Of a DNA stretch of 64,000 nucleotides, positions 1 through 12,523 are shown in pieces. A program made the translations under genes and the position numbers. How positions within the stretch are numbered: the stretch's first letter is position 1; each line of letters starts with the position of its first letter. Source of the stretch: Diplosphaera chodatii. Taxonomy: Eukaryota; Chlorophyta; Trebouxiophyceae; Prasiolales; Stichococcaceae. The notes below the pieces were generated by a model. It was not told the origin of the DNA and ran no database searches. It saw nothing but the letters and a program-made list of their open reading frames with translations. Where the stretch lies: NCBI GenBank assembly GCA_032358165.1, contig JAALGY010000057.1, forward strand, positions 1,240,001-1,304,000, read 5' to 3'.

Positions 1-75
1 TTGGCAGGCAGCTGCTGGTCTTGAAGCTGCTGTGGATTTTGCACCACGCCAGTCAGCGCGCTGCACCATGCCGCA

Positions 76-2586
76 GGTGCACCTGTCGCACAACATGATA
101 GGGGCGGAGGGCGCCGCGGCGCTGGTGCGGGCGGTGCCGTCGCCGCCGCTGCGGGGTGGGAGCGCGCAGCGGCAGCGGCAGTGTGGGCCGTGCGGCCCGG
201 GCGGCCCGGGGCGTGGCCTCTGGTTGCGCCTGGAATGGAACCAAATTCCGGTGGGTAGCCTGGCACCCCCCTTGATCCAGCTGCTGGGTGTCTGCTTGTG
301 TTCAGCCGAGTGCATGCTGGCACGTTCCTGCAGGATTGCTCAGTCCGTACAGGCAGCTCATGTGGCGGTCTGTTGCAGATGGAGGGGTTCAATGCATTCC
401 TACTGGAGGAGCGGCAGAGCCGGGGGCTTGTGGTGGACGTCCCAAAGCAGCGGCCAATCGCCTTTCGCGGGCACCAGGAGACGCTCGAGTTTGCTGGTGC
501 TGCTTCGTTCTTTTGTCAGTCACATCTCTGTACACGTGGCCAGTGGGCATGGCTCAACATTGAGGAAGTGATGGTTCTCGTGCAGATGGGCCTGCACACG
601 TGTGCTGCCCGTGGGCATGGTGCCAGCGGCAGGCGCCAGCTGCTGCGCCGCTGCTGCTCGAGCTGAGGCAGCTCGCGTCCGACCGTGCAGCTGCAGCGGC
701 TCCCAGTGTAGTCTCCGCAGAGGATCGGACGAAGGCAAACTCAGCAGCAGCAGCAGCAGCAGCAGCGCAGCGGGCGCAGCCGCCGGTGCCTGCAGCTGGC
801 GGACCTCCGGGCACTGGGCCGCTGCTCCTGCTGCCCGACACGAGCGCGCTGCTGCAGATGCTGGGCTGCCGGGCAGGCCCCACGGCTGCGCCCTGCCCCC
901 TCACGCTGCAGCACATGGAGGTGCAGCACTAGTTGCTGTGTTGTCACACCCCGAACTGGTTGCAGACATCCATGGGTGGACACTTCAAGGCAGGTGCATA
1001 AGGCCATGCGTGTGGTACCGTGCGCACAGGAGCTGGCGTCGGCGGGGCGCTTTGGGCGGGCGCTGCCCCCGGCCGAGCAGACATTCCTGCTGCTGACCGA
1101 CTCGGTCGCCAAGCAGCTGGACGCGCTCAAGAACGACGCGGCGCTGTCCCCCGCGGTCCGCAGGTTCCTGGGGAAGGGCCTCGACGCCTGCGGCCCGGCA
1201 GGTGGGATCCTGTCTCGGCCAATATCAATACCCTCGTCTGCTGTGGCACAGCCAGATGCCCGCTCCATGATTTTGCTGCAATTCCATGGCTGTGCAGGGT
1301 GTTGAGCGGACCATCCTGCTGCTTGTGTCACTGCAGGGCTGGACTTTCTGACGATGCTGGGCGGGCACGAGGGTGAAGGCCTGGTGGTTGAGGCCGACGC
1401 CGAGGTGGCCGGCTCCCGCTCCCAGTGGATCGCCGACAACGGCCAGAGGGTGCGCATTGTGTGCTGCCTGTGCCAGTAGTGCGGGTGTCATTTGCCCGGC
1501 ATTGCTTGTACTGCTGCACAAGTTCAGATATGCCCGAGGTGACCCATGACTCGATGTGACTTGCATGCCATTGCAGGTGGACGCCAAGATAGTGGAGGTG
1601 TGCCCTGAGCCAGCACCTGCCTACTGATGCACAGCATTCCGATGTTCATGCAATATTGCCCACAGCTATGTGCTTGCGCAGCATCAGCAAGACCAACGCA
1701 TGCCACTGCTGCAGGTGGGGCTGTTCTTCCAGGACGAGCTGACGGCCGCCGCGGGGAGCACTTCGAACGGTGGTGACGACACCGCATCGCACCCCATGCC
1801 CGTGGTGCTGCTGTCAGAAGACCGTGCGCAGCTGAGCCTCGCACGCAGCCATGGCTTGCCGGCAGCCAAGCTGTCTGCCCTATCACAACTGCCAGCGGCA
1901 CTTGCTCGGCAACAGCCGCTGTCATCTTCGCTGCTGCGGCAGACTCTATTGCCAGCTGCAACAACAGGTAAACCTGCCGGGCTGTCTCTTAATGTTCCCA
2001 ACGTTTCGTTTGTAAATCCTGTTGTGTGTTGCAGGATGACGTGATCTGGCAACATCGGTTTCCCTGACTGGTATCCCCTCAATACCATGCAGGGTTGGGC
2101 AGCAAGGCCGGCCGCAGCCTGCAGCGGCAGTTTGACGAGGCGGTTGCGTGCCTGCGCGCGCTGCACAGCGAGCTCGCGTTGACACAGGCAGCGGCATCAG
2201 CCGCAGCCCGCGCCGCCAGCAACGGCAGCACTGATCCAGTCAGTGCGCTTGCGGCAGTTGCTGGAGCACTGCAGCCTGGACACCCAGCTGCGCAGGGGGC
2301 GACAGAACAGGATGGAGCACAGCCTAGTGGCACCTCGGCCAATGGGACGGCCACTAGGAACGACACAGTGGCTGACATGAGCCCCACAGTTGCAGATGCA
2401 GCAGCGAGCAGTGGAGAAGCGGCGGCAGCAGAGGCGCAGGAAGGCTGCTGGGGCGGGCTAGATCAGGGGCGCAGTCTGGCTGATGCCGTTGCAAAGCAGC
2501 TGGAGCAGTGGGAGTGCGCTGTGCACAGGCAGGAGTCTGCCAGCAGGGTACTGCGCTGGACCAGCACTTCTACCAGCTCAATCTGA
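76..2586 (+). CDS. LRR and PIN-domain protein, 5' partial, multi-exon
   Basis: The first visible exon opens after a CCGCAG acceptor at about 75 and encodes a ribonuclease-inhibitor-type leucine-rich repeat (VHLSHNMIGAEGAAAL, then LWLRLEWNQI), so the true start lies left of the window. Later exons carry a PIN-like nuclease fold: LLLLPDTSALLQMLG near 815-865 supplies the first acidic residue, LLTDSVAKQLDALKND follows near 1090-1140, and PVVLLSEDRAQLSLARSHG near 1800-1855 matches the conserved C-terminal SEDR segment. The last large exon (about 2092 on) is an Ala/Ser/Thr-rich tail. PIN domains are Mg-dependent RNA endonucleases; that this protein cleaves RNA is inferred from the family. It converges on the membrane-protein gene on the other strand. 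Exon borders in 1300-2060 and the exact C-terminus are uncertain. The PIN call is fairly secure and the LRR call moderate. Confidence 0.6.
742..765 (+). repeat. (CAG)8 microsatellite inside the PIN-protein gene
   Basis: Eight uninterrupted CAG units lie just 5' of the first PIN motif. In the frame leading into LLLLPDTSALL they encode a polyalanine run, so length changes would alter a linker without shifting the frame. Confidence 0.85.
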
Positions 2587-2879
2587 CTGCACAATGTACG
2601 GTAGCCTCGACTAGCTAGCTACTGCAAAATTGGCAGCGTCAATGTATCTCTACCATGCCAGCTGGCTACTGTTTGATTGGCTGTTGTCCAATGCTTGTTG
2701 GATGCTTGTTGAGGGCTTCCAGCAGCTGGAAGTAACTCCCGATCAGGAAAGCCCATGCTCCCTGCGCAGCGAATCTGACATGTTCAAGCTAAGCCAAGCG
2801 TCCATCTGCATGCTGTCTACCCCAGCCCATGCAGCAACCGTGTTGGGCAATCAGGAGGCAATTCACCCAGAATGTGCTG

Positions 2880-5198
2880 AAGTAGGTGATCCATCTCTGA
2901 GGTACTTCAGGTGGGTACTCCAACAGCCCCCCAATGGCGGAAGCCTGCTCAGGCAGCACGCACATGTGCTGGACGGCTCTCGCTCCGTGAGGTGTTCAGC
3001 ATGGCAACCCTGAGCATGTACTACTACGGCATGTCATCCACACCTCGAAGCCGATGGCGCCAATCAGGTTCCAGAACCCGACCTGCAGGTGGCAACATGG
3101 AAGCAGCTGTGCAGGAAGCGTTAGAGCTTGCTTATATGCTCACAGCAGGCAGCATCAAGCAAGCAGCTGCATGTCTGACACAGCAGACGCATGCAGTCGA
3201 CAGGCGCACATGCCAGCCGACGCTGAGCAGCGCTGGCTTCCACCACACAGTTTGGCACTGCATGCGAGCATGGAGGGGTGACTGGCCATATCCGAGATCA
3301 GGTTGCTGCCGTCCCCGCAAGGCGCGCACTTAGCAATTGGATGCATGGTTGCACCGTGTGCTCACCTCAAAACAGAATATGATTGCAGAGATGATAAAGC
3401 CCCATGCTCCGATAGTCTGCACTCCAGGAATGTTCACTGAGCCCACTGTGACATGAAACAGAGACAAGGTTCAAAGAGCCAAGTGATAGGCTGCGCACCT
3501 GCATTGCCCAATATGCTGCATCCCAAGTCCACCAGTTTGTGGATGACTCCTCTGCACAAGAACCAAGCAATGTTGCCAGAGGGTAGTCACAGATGTGTTT
3601 GCAATGCAGGTGTCAACAAGCATGTGGACACGCATGGACAATGCATGGCTTACCTGCCAACACATACGGCGCTCCCACAATCACGCTGACCTCGAAGAGG
3701 GTAGCTCCCACAAACTGTAGTGGCAAAGAGCGCACGTTCTGGCACCATCTCATACACTGACTGGGTTGTTAGCAGCTACATGGTCTGGCCAACAGAGCAT
3801 GACGTGATGGGCCACCTGTACAAACACCGCAATGTAGCCAACATCCTGCCACCTGCGAGCAGGAAAACGTCGGGTGTCGTGGCCAGAACCACTCGAAGGA
3901 TACACACGCCCAACATCGCAAGCATGCTAAGAGTCCCCCAGCGACTTGTGGGGGCAGGGAGTGTGCCCACCTCCAGCCCCACAGCTTGTGCCGCCGCTTC
4001 GGCGGCTTGGATGCTGCCGCACTTCCAACGTCCATGCTGTTGACGCCCTTCGGCAGGGAGCCCGTGCCATTTGCAGCGCCGCCATTCAAAGGTGTGCCAT
4101 TTGTGTGATGGTGATCATCTGCGATCGGCCGAGACGCATCCATCTGCTTTGCTACCGGTGCAGCTTTGCCTGTCGAAGCGTGCTCTGCTGGGTGGCTGTT
4201 GGCACCTTCGACATCTCCTGAGTGCATGTGCAGCAGGTGGTAGGGCGTGAGGATCTGCAGCCAAGGGGAGCGGATGGTCAGCACCGAGGAGACAATGCAA
4301 CTGCCTGCTTGGCTTGTGGCATGGTTTCCACATGCGTCCTGGTGGGCAGTGTACCTCCTTGTCAGCATTCACTGCCTCCACGACGGACAGGTATGCGCCA
4401 ATCCAGAAGAGCGTGCCACCGACCACTGCACAAGCATCAGCTGGGTGATATGGGAATGGGGCCCTTTGATGTGGCACAGAACATCTTGTCCAGGCGAAGT
4501 AAACCCCTGCCATGCGTCAAATGCTGACTTTATCCTGAGGCTGGCTATAGGTATATCTGCCGCAGTACTTGCCTGCAGTGATGCTTGACATTAGGTAGTC
4601 CAAATTGGTGTGCCCAGTCGGAAGGAATAGGAACCAGCCGTTCAGGCACCAGGCTACCGACCTGCGGCATAACAATTGCATTCAGGACATTTGGCTCCTG
4701 AGTCTGTGCCGATGGTGACCCAGCGCCAAGAGCAGCAGCACCATCGCGCAAGCAACAGGCAGGTGAGCCCGCAGGTTTTCATCCGAGGAAGCTCCTACCC
4801 CCACAAGAAGAGTTGTGCAATCCACCTGCATGTTGAGGCCCAAGGTTGCATCTGATGCTTGTCAATCCGCAATCTGCACAACAGCCCTTGACGTTCCACG
4901 GCAAGCTCAGGTCATCATGTGTCTCTTACCAGCTGATGTTGTTGAGATCGAATCCCCACAGCCGGTAGCGTGGCCGCTTGGGCTGCGCACCCGCATGCAG
5001 CTGGACATACGGCAGCCGGTGCTTCCTGTGCGCTCGCGAATTCCACTGGATGCTGGCGTCTGCATGCGGGTCACGCATGTGCAGGTGCGTCGGATTCAAG
5101 CACCCGCGCAGATCCCGGGACGCCACGTGCTCCCAATGCTCCGCCACTTGCAGGTAGGTGTGACGCTCATGGCGGCGCTTCGGCACCCCGTGCGGCAT
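2880..5198 (-). CDS. Multi-pass integral membrane protein with repeated Gly-Ala-Phe segments, multi-exon
   Basis: The start is an ATG at 5198 (MPHGVPKRRHERHTYLQVAEHW), followed by a basic soluble N-terminus. Downstream exons on the minus strand supply hydrophobic segments with a recurring motif: WCLNGWFLFLPTGHTNLDYL (about 4600-4655), GGTLFWIGAYLSVVEAVN (about 4375-4430), FVGATLFEVSVIVGAPYVLA (about 3660-3720), VNIPGVQTIGAWGFIISAII (about 3370-3430) and GFWNLIGAIGFEV (about 3030-3085). The pattern of Trp-rich loops alternating with G-A/T-x-x-F helices fits a family of uncharacterised plant, algal and fungal integral membrane proteins distantly like YrhK; this link is recognition by eye. No transport or catalytic motif was seen. 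A Gly/Asn/Ser-rich linker lies near 4000-4200. The 3' end is not fixed. The gene is divergent from CAMTA. Confidence 0.5.
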
Positions 5199-5912
5199 GG
5201 CGCGTGTCTGCGCTCTGTCTATAGGAAGCTAGGGCCTTACAGAGGTCTGCTGATCAGCAGCCTGAACTGCGCCGACCCCGAGGCGAGCTGCACAGTGACT
5301 GCAGAGATTAGTCAGCGCGCCATGCCGCACATGCACATGAATCTGCTTGGAGTGGTTCAAGAAGAGTGATGCAACAGCAGCGCCTGGAGTGCTGCATGCC
5401 CATGGGCGATTCTGCACAGTGACATTGCTCAAGGCTTGCGCGGATACCAGATCCGCGGAATCGCCGTAGATGCAGCCACCCTGCGCAGCTGCGTGTGACC
5501 GTGTGTGCGAGTGCCAGCTGGAGGGGCACTGCAAATTTGTTGCCCGCCCTCCCCTGATTTCTGCCAGCACTGATCGGTGATCGACCCGGCTGGCCACCCG
5601 CGTCACCATCCGGAGATCGTTGCCGCAGGGGCGGCAAGCAAGCAAGTTGCTTGATTGTTGTTTGCGCTGCCTGTGGGACCGCTGCCGCCATTGTTCTTTC
5701 AAAAAGTAGAGCTTCCGGTGTAGCGCCGATGAGAACGGGTCATCAGCCGCGGCATTACGCGGAGCCTGCGAGCCGCGGGAGCAGTCGTTGGTTGTCATGC
5801 AGCTACGCGTCGCGAGTTGTGCCACATGCAGCCGCGGCATGAGCTGCGCAGGTTGAGAACGTCCTGCTGACGTCTGGAGCAGTGGCACACTGCGGGCTGC
5901 CCGCCCGGCGGC
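5199..5912. promoter_or_regulatory. Shared intergenic region between divergent membrane-protein and CAMTA genes
   Basis: About 0.7 kb separates the two start codons, which point away from each other, so it should hold both promoters and 5' UTRs. A 296-codon minus-strand ORF crosses it, but its composition (Arg, Gln and Cys-rich, no motif) looks like a GC-driven chance frame. No discrete promoter element could be assigned. Confidence 0.4.
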
Positions 5913-8900
5913 ATGACAGAGCCCGCCGCCCTGCCGCTGGACTACACCGACCCGCACCTGCCGCCGGGGTGCGTCCCAGCCATCGTTGCCCCGCACCAGC
6001 CAGGGTTGCACCCCCTCCGTTCTGTTGATGGGTGCCTGCCTAGCAGCGGGCTGCAGCCGGACTTGCCTGCTGTGCCCCAAACAGCTCCACACTGATGCTC
6101 TAGGTAGCAGTGTTGTCAACAGCTTATGCAGCGGTCACCAGGTGCTTCACACACCTCAGGTGACGGTGGCAATCTGTCCACAGGGTTCGTGACGTCTTGG
6201 CCCGGGCGGGCGAGGGGTGGCTCAAGAACACCGAGGTGTGCGACCTGCTGGTGCACTACCGCACCTACGGCCTGCCCATCTGCCGGCACCCGCCCAGCAG
6301 GCCCGCAGGTGGGCGCCCTCACGCGTAGTGCTGGCGCATGTTGATGCTTTGTCATGTGGCACATCAGCAGCCGCTTCCGAGAGTGTGTGCTTCAATGGCA
6401 TGATACCGCCTTCGCTTCGCACAGCTTTGGGGGCCTGGGGGCCTCCATCCTCGTCGGCTTGCTCCGGCATGAACGTGATCTGCTGCTGCGCACAAGACAC
6501 AACCTAATTTTGCTCCTGGTACAGGCGGTTCTGTCTTTCTGTTCGACCGCCGTGCCGTTCGCTTCTTCCGTAAGGATGGGCACAGCTGGCGGAAGAAGGC
6601 AGACGGCAAGACTGTGCGGGAGACGCACGAGAAGCTCAAGGTGCATGACCGGCGGCACGGGAAGTGGTTGCTGCCCTGCACGACATCGCAAAAGCGCAAA
6701 CCATGACGATGACATAGTGCCACCGTGCTCCTGATTGCTGCTGCAGGTGGGCAACGCGGACATGCTGAACTGCTACTACGCCCACGGGGACGAGTCTGAG
6801 GATGTCCGGCTGCAGGTGCCAACCTGCTTGTTGTCACCTCCCCACCCTGTGCTCTGCTTGCACCCCCTAACACCTACAACAGGTGACTGTGTCAGGAGCT
6901 CACGTAGCAGAAGGAGCCTGGAGGTGGTGCCGTGCTGATCACTCGCCGCCGCGTTTGCGTGCAGCGGCGGTGCTACTGGCTGCTGGAGGCGGACGAGGAC
7001 ATCGTGCTGGTGCACTACCTGTCGGCGGGGCAGATGACGGGGGGCCCGCGCAGCAAGGGGCCCGGGGCGCGCGCCGCCCTGTCCCGCTCCACCTCCGACG
7101 AGCCCGAGGCGTCCGACACCACCCGCACCACCTCCTCCGACGGCAGCGCGGGCCACCGCCACTCCCTCGAGTCCCCCTTCCTGGCCAAGGCGCGCATCGC
7201 CAACGCGCAGAGCGCCGCCGCCATCGCCGCCGCCATCGCCAGCCGCGACGCCGCCTCGGGCGCCGCCGCCGCCGCCGCCCCAGACTCGGACAGCCCGCCG
7301 GCGCCGGCGCCGCCGCACATCGGGCCCTCGCTGCGGCCTCGCAACCGGGACGGCACCACCGCCCAGATGCCGCCGCCGCAGCTGCAGTCGCCCCTGGCCG
7401 CGCGGCCCAGCGCCATCGCCGCGGCCGCCGCCATCCGGCACCTGGGCTACAGCACCAGCCTCAGCAAGGTGCCGCTCGTCGCCGGGGGTCCCCTCCTGCA
7501 TGTGTTTGTGGACTCGGCAGCGGACTGTTGGCAGCCTTCCCGGATCGCTCGCCGTCTGAGTGAGCTCCTGTTGCCCGCAGAGCTCCATGTTGATCGAGGG
7601 GCAGATGCCGCTGCTGCCGACGATGAGCACAGACAGCTTCTTCAACCTGGTGGAGAGCCTGCCGACCACCACGCCCAGCAGCGATGCACCTGACGGCGGC
7701 CAGCTGGTGAACTGCTGTAGATGTCGTAGGTGCTGCCGTGACAGCTCTGACCAGTCCCTCCATGTCGCAATGCAATGTCCTACACTTGCTGCAGGCGTGC
7801 CGCAGCTGAGAACGTAAGAACGAGGATGCACAGCCAGCCTGCAGCTGCTCGCCCGTCATGCTCTCACAATTCGGTGGTTACAACGCTGCTTCTCGCACGT
7901 GCAGACCACGAGGGGCTCGATGCAGCGTCAGAGCAGCGGCCCGCTGCGCATCGGCAGCATGATGAACGCCTGGGACGAGGAGACGGCCATCGCGCCGCAC
8001 GGCCACATACCCAGCCTCCAGCTGAACACCTCTGCGCTGCAGGTCAGCCGTGCTGTGAAACACCCCTCGACTGGGACCTTCAGGCTCCTGACGACTTTGC
8101 CCCTGTCAGGCTGCTCCGCAGCATGCGGGTCAGACCAGCCATGCAACTCACTTGCAAATCCTGTGCGCCAGATGTAATCGGCATGTGTGAACAGCAAACC
8201 ATGTGTCACTGCAGAACAACTCGATGATGATGGATGCCAGCGAGCTGGATCCGGTGGGCCTGGCGGGGTCCAGCCTGCGGCTGCCGTCGGGGTTTGCCGC
8301 GCCCGACGGCTACGCGCACTTCCTGCGCGGCGCCGCGCATGCGACCCGCATGCAGGCCCCCGGGCTGCGCTCCATGTCCGGCGCGCTGCCCCGCATGCAG
8401 GTGGTCACCAACCCCGAGCCCGGCGGCGGCGCCGACTTTGAAAATAACCGCACCTTCACAGTCAGGTGGGATCCCCCTACCAGTGGGTGTGGAGCACCCC
8501 GAGGTGGTTGATCCAGTGTCCATGCTGCATCCAGGACAAGTGGTCCACCCAAAAGCGCGCATGTTGAATCTCCTGCGTGTGTGAAGCAGGCCGACAACCC
8601 CGTTGTACGGCAGCGAGGACAGCCCGGCTGGAGCGGGCCTGCCGCGCATGACAGCAGCAGAGCATGCGCAGGGTGGGTGGGACCCTGCCGCCCAGCCTGG
8701 GCCCTGGGAGCCTCCAGGCGATGTGCCAGTCCCGGTGAGTGATACACTGTTCACACTTGCAGACTTCGCATGATCAAGGACTTCAGTAGCAGTGGAGCCA
8801 TAAGTGTTTGTAAATTTTCAGAGCTAAAGGTACTTTGGGGGGCTGCAAAACAGCACAAATCAGCATGTGCACCCTCGACACCACTGGCTGACGGCTCTGT

Positions 8901-11900
8901 TCCATGCCGGGCAGCCGTTGCCCCGCGCTGCTGGGCTGGTCGTGCACCAGGGCGGACCCGCCCCGCAGCAGCCCATGATGGTGCCCCAGGCGCTGCCGCC
9001 CTCCTACACACCCTTCACACCCTTTCAGCAGGGAGGCTCGCAACAGCAGCTGCAGCAGGTGTGATCGCATACAGATGCCATCCTCAGCCCTGCTTGTGCT
9101 GTTGCAGGATGTGGTTCAATTTCAGGAGACAGCTCAGCAGGTGGTCACTTGCACAGTTGTTGCCCCGCATCTGCTGCTGCAGCTGATGCCACTGGGCGGA
9201 GGGCAGCTTGCAGCGCAGCAGGCAGGCTCCGGCACCACGCTGGCATCTGACATCTCGGCCACCACGGGCATGCCGCCGCAGATCAGCAGCGCACTGCGCC
9301 GCCAGGGCTCCGACGCCGCGGGGCCCCACGACCAGCCCCAGGTGCCCACATCTGCCAGCTCGTACACATACATATATGTCTAAAGTGTAAACAGGACACC
9401 CTGCTGCTAGCATTTGAGTTGCTGCAGGGATTTCCAGTGTTCACGCAACGCACAGGCAGCCTGTGACATGTGGCCCTTGCAGATGCCGGCTCCTGCAGCC
9501 TGGGTGCCGGACAGCGGTGCAGAGGACGTGGGTGGCAGCAAGTCAGGGGCCGCGAGGCGGGCCGGCGGCACTGCAGCGGTCGAGGCAGAGCTTGACGCCC
9601 TGCAGCGCAGCATGCTGGCAGCGTGGCAGGGGCGGCAGCCGACGCCGACGCCGCTCGGGGCGCAGATACCCGGGTGGCAGGGGCAGCTGGAGGGCATCGA
9701 CTCACGTGCACAGGTGTGCTTCAGCTGACTGTATCTGCCAATGTTCCTCCCGTTCAGACTCATGGTGCAGTATGCCATTGTCTCCTGTGCCGAGCGCGCC
9801 ACACAGGATGCGCCTCAGTCTGGAGCGTCGTCCGAAGAATTGCATGACGGCGTGTGCAGGTGGCAGCTCTGCCACCGCAGCGGTCGTCCACCGCGCAGCT
9901 GCGGGGGCCCGGGCAGCACAGCCCCAGTGCAGCGGGCGCAGCGCAGCCGGCGTTCCGTGTGACGGACTATGCGCCGGAGTGGGACTCCACCAGCGGCGGC
10001 GCAAAGCTGCTGCTGACGGGCAGCCTGCTGCCGGGGGCGCCCCTCTCTGCGCAGCGTGGGCCGCTGTACCTGCTCTTTGACCATACCGAGGTGCCCACAG
10101 CCATTGGGTGATCCTGCTCAGGGGGGCTTCCAGGCGGCGGTTTGCACGTGCAGCTGGCGGGTGCAGCTGGCGGGCATGCCCAGAAACCACAAGGTACCCC
10201 CACACCAGACCTGCCAGCATACTTGTTGCCTGATGCCGGCGTCGTCATGCAGGTGCCAGCAACAGTGCTCCAGCCGGGTGTCCTGCGGGCAACGGTGCCG
10301 CCGCATGCTCCAGGGCCGGTCCGCATTGCCGTGTCGCTGGGCGATGGCATCCCCAGGTCGCGGCTGCTGACTTTTGAGTACCGCGTGCCGGCTCCGACGC
10401 AGCTGTCCGAGGAGGACAGGTGCGCAGGCTTGGGAAGGCTTGCCTGGGTGCGTGGATGTGCTGGTGGTACATCCATTATGGGCCCCCACAACCATGCAGA
10501 CTCATCTATATGTCATGCTGAGCTGGCTGTTTGGCACCCCTGCAGGTCGGCGGTGTCGGTGTCAGAGAAGGAACTGCAGCTGCGACTGGTGCAGATGTTG
10601 CTCAGCGGCCGGGGTCCCAGCGGCACCAGCGAGCCCGCGTCGCCGGATGACCCTGCCCAGGCGGCGGGGAATGGTGACAGCCGGCAGCAGCAGCGCGGCG
10701 TGCAGGGACAGCATGCAGAGGCGACGCCGGCGGCGTTGCCGCACGAGCAGCGTGACCGCTACCTCATGCTGCTGCTGCAGCGGGAGGCGCAGCGCTACGC
10801 AGCCCAGGTGTGTGCCTGGGCCTGGTCTTGTATGGTGTATCACCTGCTGGCTTGCAGGCGGTGTGCGGGCCGATGTGACTTGACAGAGGGGCGCCGAACT
10901 GCAGTTTGACATGTTGCACATTGCATTTGCAGGCCGCCAGTGGCAGTGGCTCTCTGGACGAGTTGTCGTCCAGCGGCGTGGGGCTGCTGCACCTGTTTGC
11001 GGCGCTGGGCTACGAGTGGGGCCTCACGGCGATGCTGCTGGCGGGCGCGGCTGTGGACCTGCGAGACGCCCGGGGCCGGACACCGCTGCACTGGGCTGCC
11101 GCCCGCGGCCATGAGGTGTGTTCGGCATGCAGCGCACCAAGTTGCCTCCTGCATGCTGGCCTGTGCACCATAGGCCGGTATGCATGAGCATCTTATGATG
11201 CCTCCGGCCTGCTACATCTAACATGGGCGCCGCTGCCGTGCAGGCAGAGGTCACTGCGCTGCTGGCTCGCAAGGCCTCGCCGGCAGTGCGCACATGGCCG
11301 TCAGCAGTCGGGCCGCCGCTGACGCCCGCCGACATGGCGGCTGCCAGCGGTCGGGCCGGGCTGGCGGCCTTCCTGGCGGAGGCGCAGCTGAATGAGCTGC
11401 TGGTCGGTCTCAAACCGAACAGTCGTCGGCAGGCACTGGCAGCGACGGCAGCCGCCGCTGAGCGCGAGACTGACGCTGCGGGGCAGCGCAAGCGCACCCG
11501 CGCAGAGCGCAGCCTGTATCCGGGCGAGGAGCTCCCGGGGGCCCCGGGCAGCACTCCGCCGGCGGACGCGCCGTCAGCGTCGGAGCGCGCACGACGGGCG
11601 GTCACGGCCCTGTCTGACGCCTACGGCAAACTGGCCGAGCGGAAGGCGATGCTGAGGCAGCGACGTGAGGAGCAGCGGCAGCGGTGAGGCACTGCTGCCC
11701 GCACAATATGACGATATCTAAAGGTGGTCTGAAGAATGTGCACCACCCTTCGATCAGCCCGCAGCAGAGCGCAGAGGGACCCATGCTCATACACACCCAA
11801 GGCAGCCCTTGCCCATCTGCAGGGACACGGCCGCTGTCCAGCGCATAGAGCGGTGGGAGGCCGTCTGGCAGAGCGCCGAGGGGCACACCGTCGGCGCCAC

Positions 11901-12523
11901 CGCCGCCGCTGTGCAGCGCTTCAACGCCCTTGTGGCCCGGGCGTCCCAGCTGGGCGCCACCCTCAGGTGCGCAGCCCTCACATGCGCCTTGGATGCGCGG
12001 TGAGCTTCTGCAGTGGTGCTTGCATTCTGACGACTTCCCGTTCACGAGCCTTTGCAAACACCTTGTAGGGCAATACTGCTCGCGAGTCACGAGGGTGATG
12101 GTCATGAGGAGGCTGCCGGGGTGGTCACCTCTGACGTTGCTTCGTCCCCAGACTATCAGGCCGCGCTGGACCAGGTGCTCCTCTTTCACAGAATCTATGT
12201 CAGTGCCAAGGTGACGAAGTATGTAAAATTTGCTGTTCTGATGACCAGCTGCACGCTCCTAGACAGCACCAGTGGGCTCCTGCTGTACACCTGAGCATCG
12301 CCAAGTGCACATGCAGGCTGCCGCGTACGTCTCTGCAATTGAGGCCGATGCAGAGTTAGCAACAGACTATGATCGGATGGCAGCTGCGCAAGCAGCTGCA
12401 GCGGCTGGTGACACCGCAGCCAAGGTGCGACGGAGCCTGGAGATGGACAGGCAACCGTCCCAGAGCCTGGGCTTGGGGTCGCTGAAGCTAGAAGGCAGCC
12501 CAGCGCTGTTACCATATGCGTAG
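5913..12523 (+). CDS. Calmodulin-binding transcription activator (CAMTA), multi-exon
   Basis: The start is an ATG at 5913. A CG-1 DNA-binding domain is spread over four exons: WLKNTEVCDLLVHYRTYGLP (about 6220-6280), SVFLFDRRAVRFFRKDGHSW (about 6528-6590) with KTVRETHEKLK, then GNADMLNCYYAHGDE (about 6750-6795) and YWLLEADEDIVLVHYL (about 6975-7020). A long Ser/Ala/Gln/Pro-rich linker follows (about 7020-9900). A TIG/IPT domain begins at FRVTDYAPEWDSTSGG (about 9953-10000) and ends at IAVSLGDGIPRSRLLTFEY (about 10380). Ankyrin repeats include LLHLFAALGYEWGLTAML and GRTPLHWAAARGHE (about 10985-11115). CG-1, TIG and ankyrin in this order define CAMTA, a nuclear Ca/calmodulin-responsive activator. 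After the ankyrins are helical segments (AVQRIERWEAVW, YQAALDQVLLFHRIY), but no clear IQ motif was found. The stop is at 12523. Confidence 0.88.

Noticed and set aside
5229..6119. 296-codon minus-strand ORF
   Set aside because: Runs across a divergent promoter region and the first CAMTA exon, has no motif, and its Arg/Gln/Cys-rich composition fits an antisense shadow of GC-rich DNA.
6776..7831. 351-codon minus-strand ORF
   Set aside because: Antisense to the CAMTA CG-1 end and linker; Gly/Arg-rich mirror of an Ala/Pro-coding strand.
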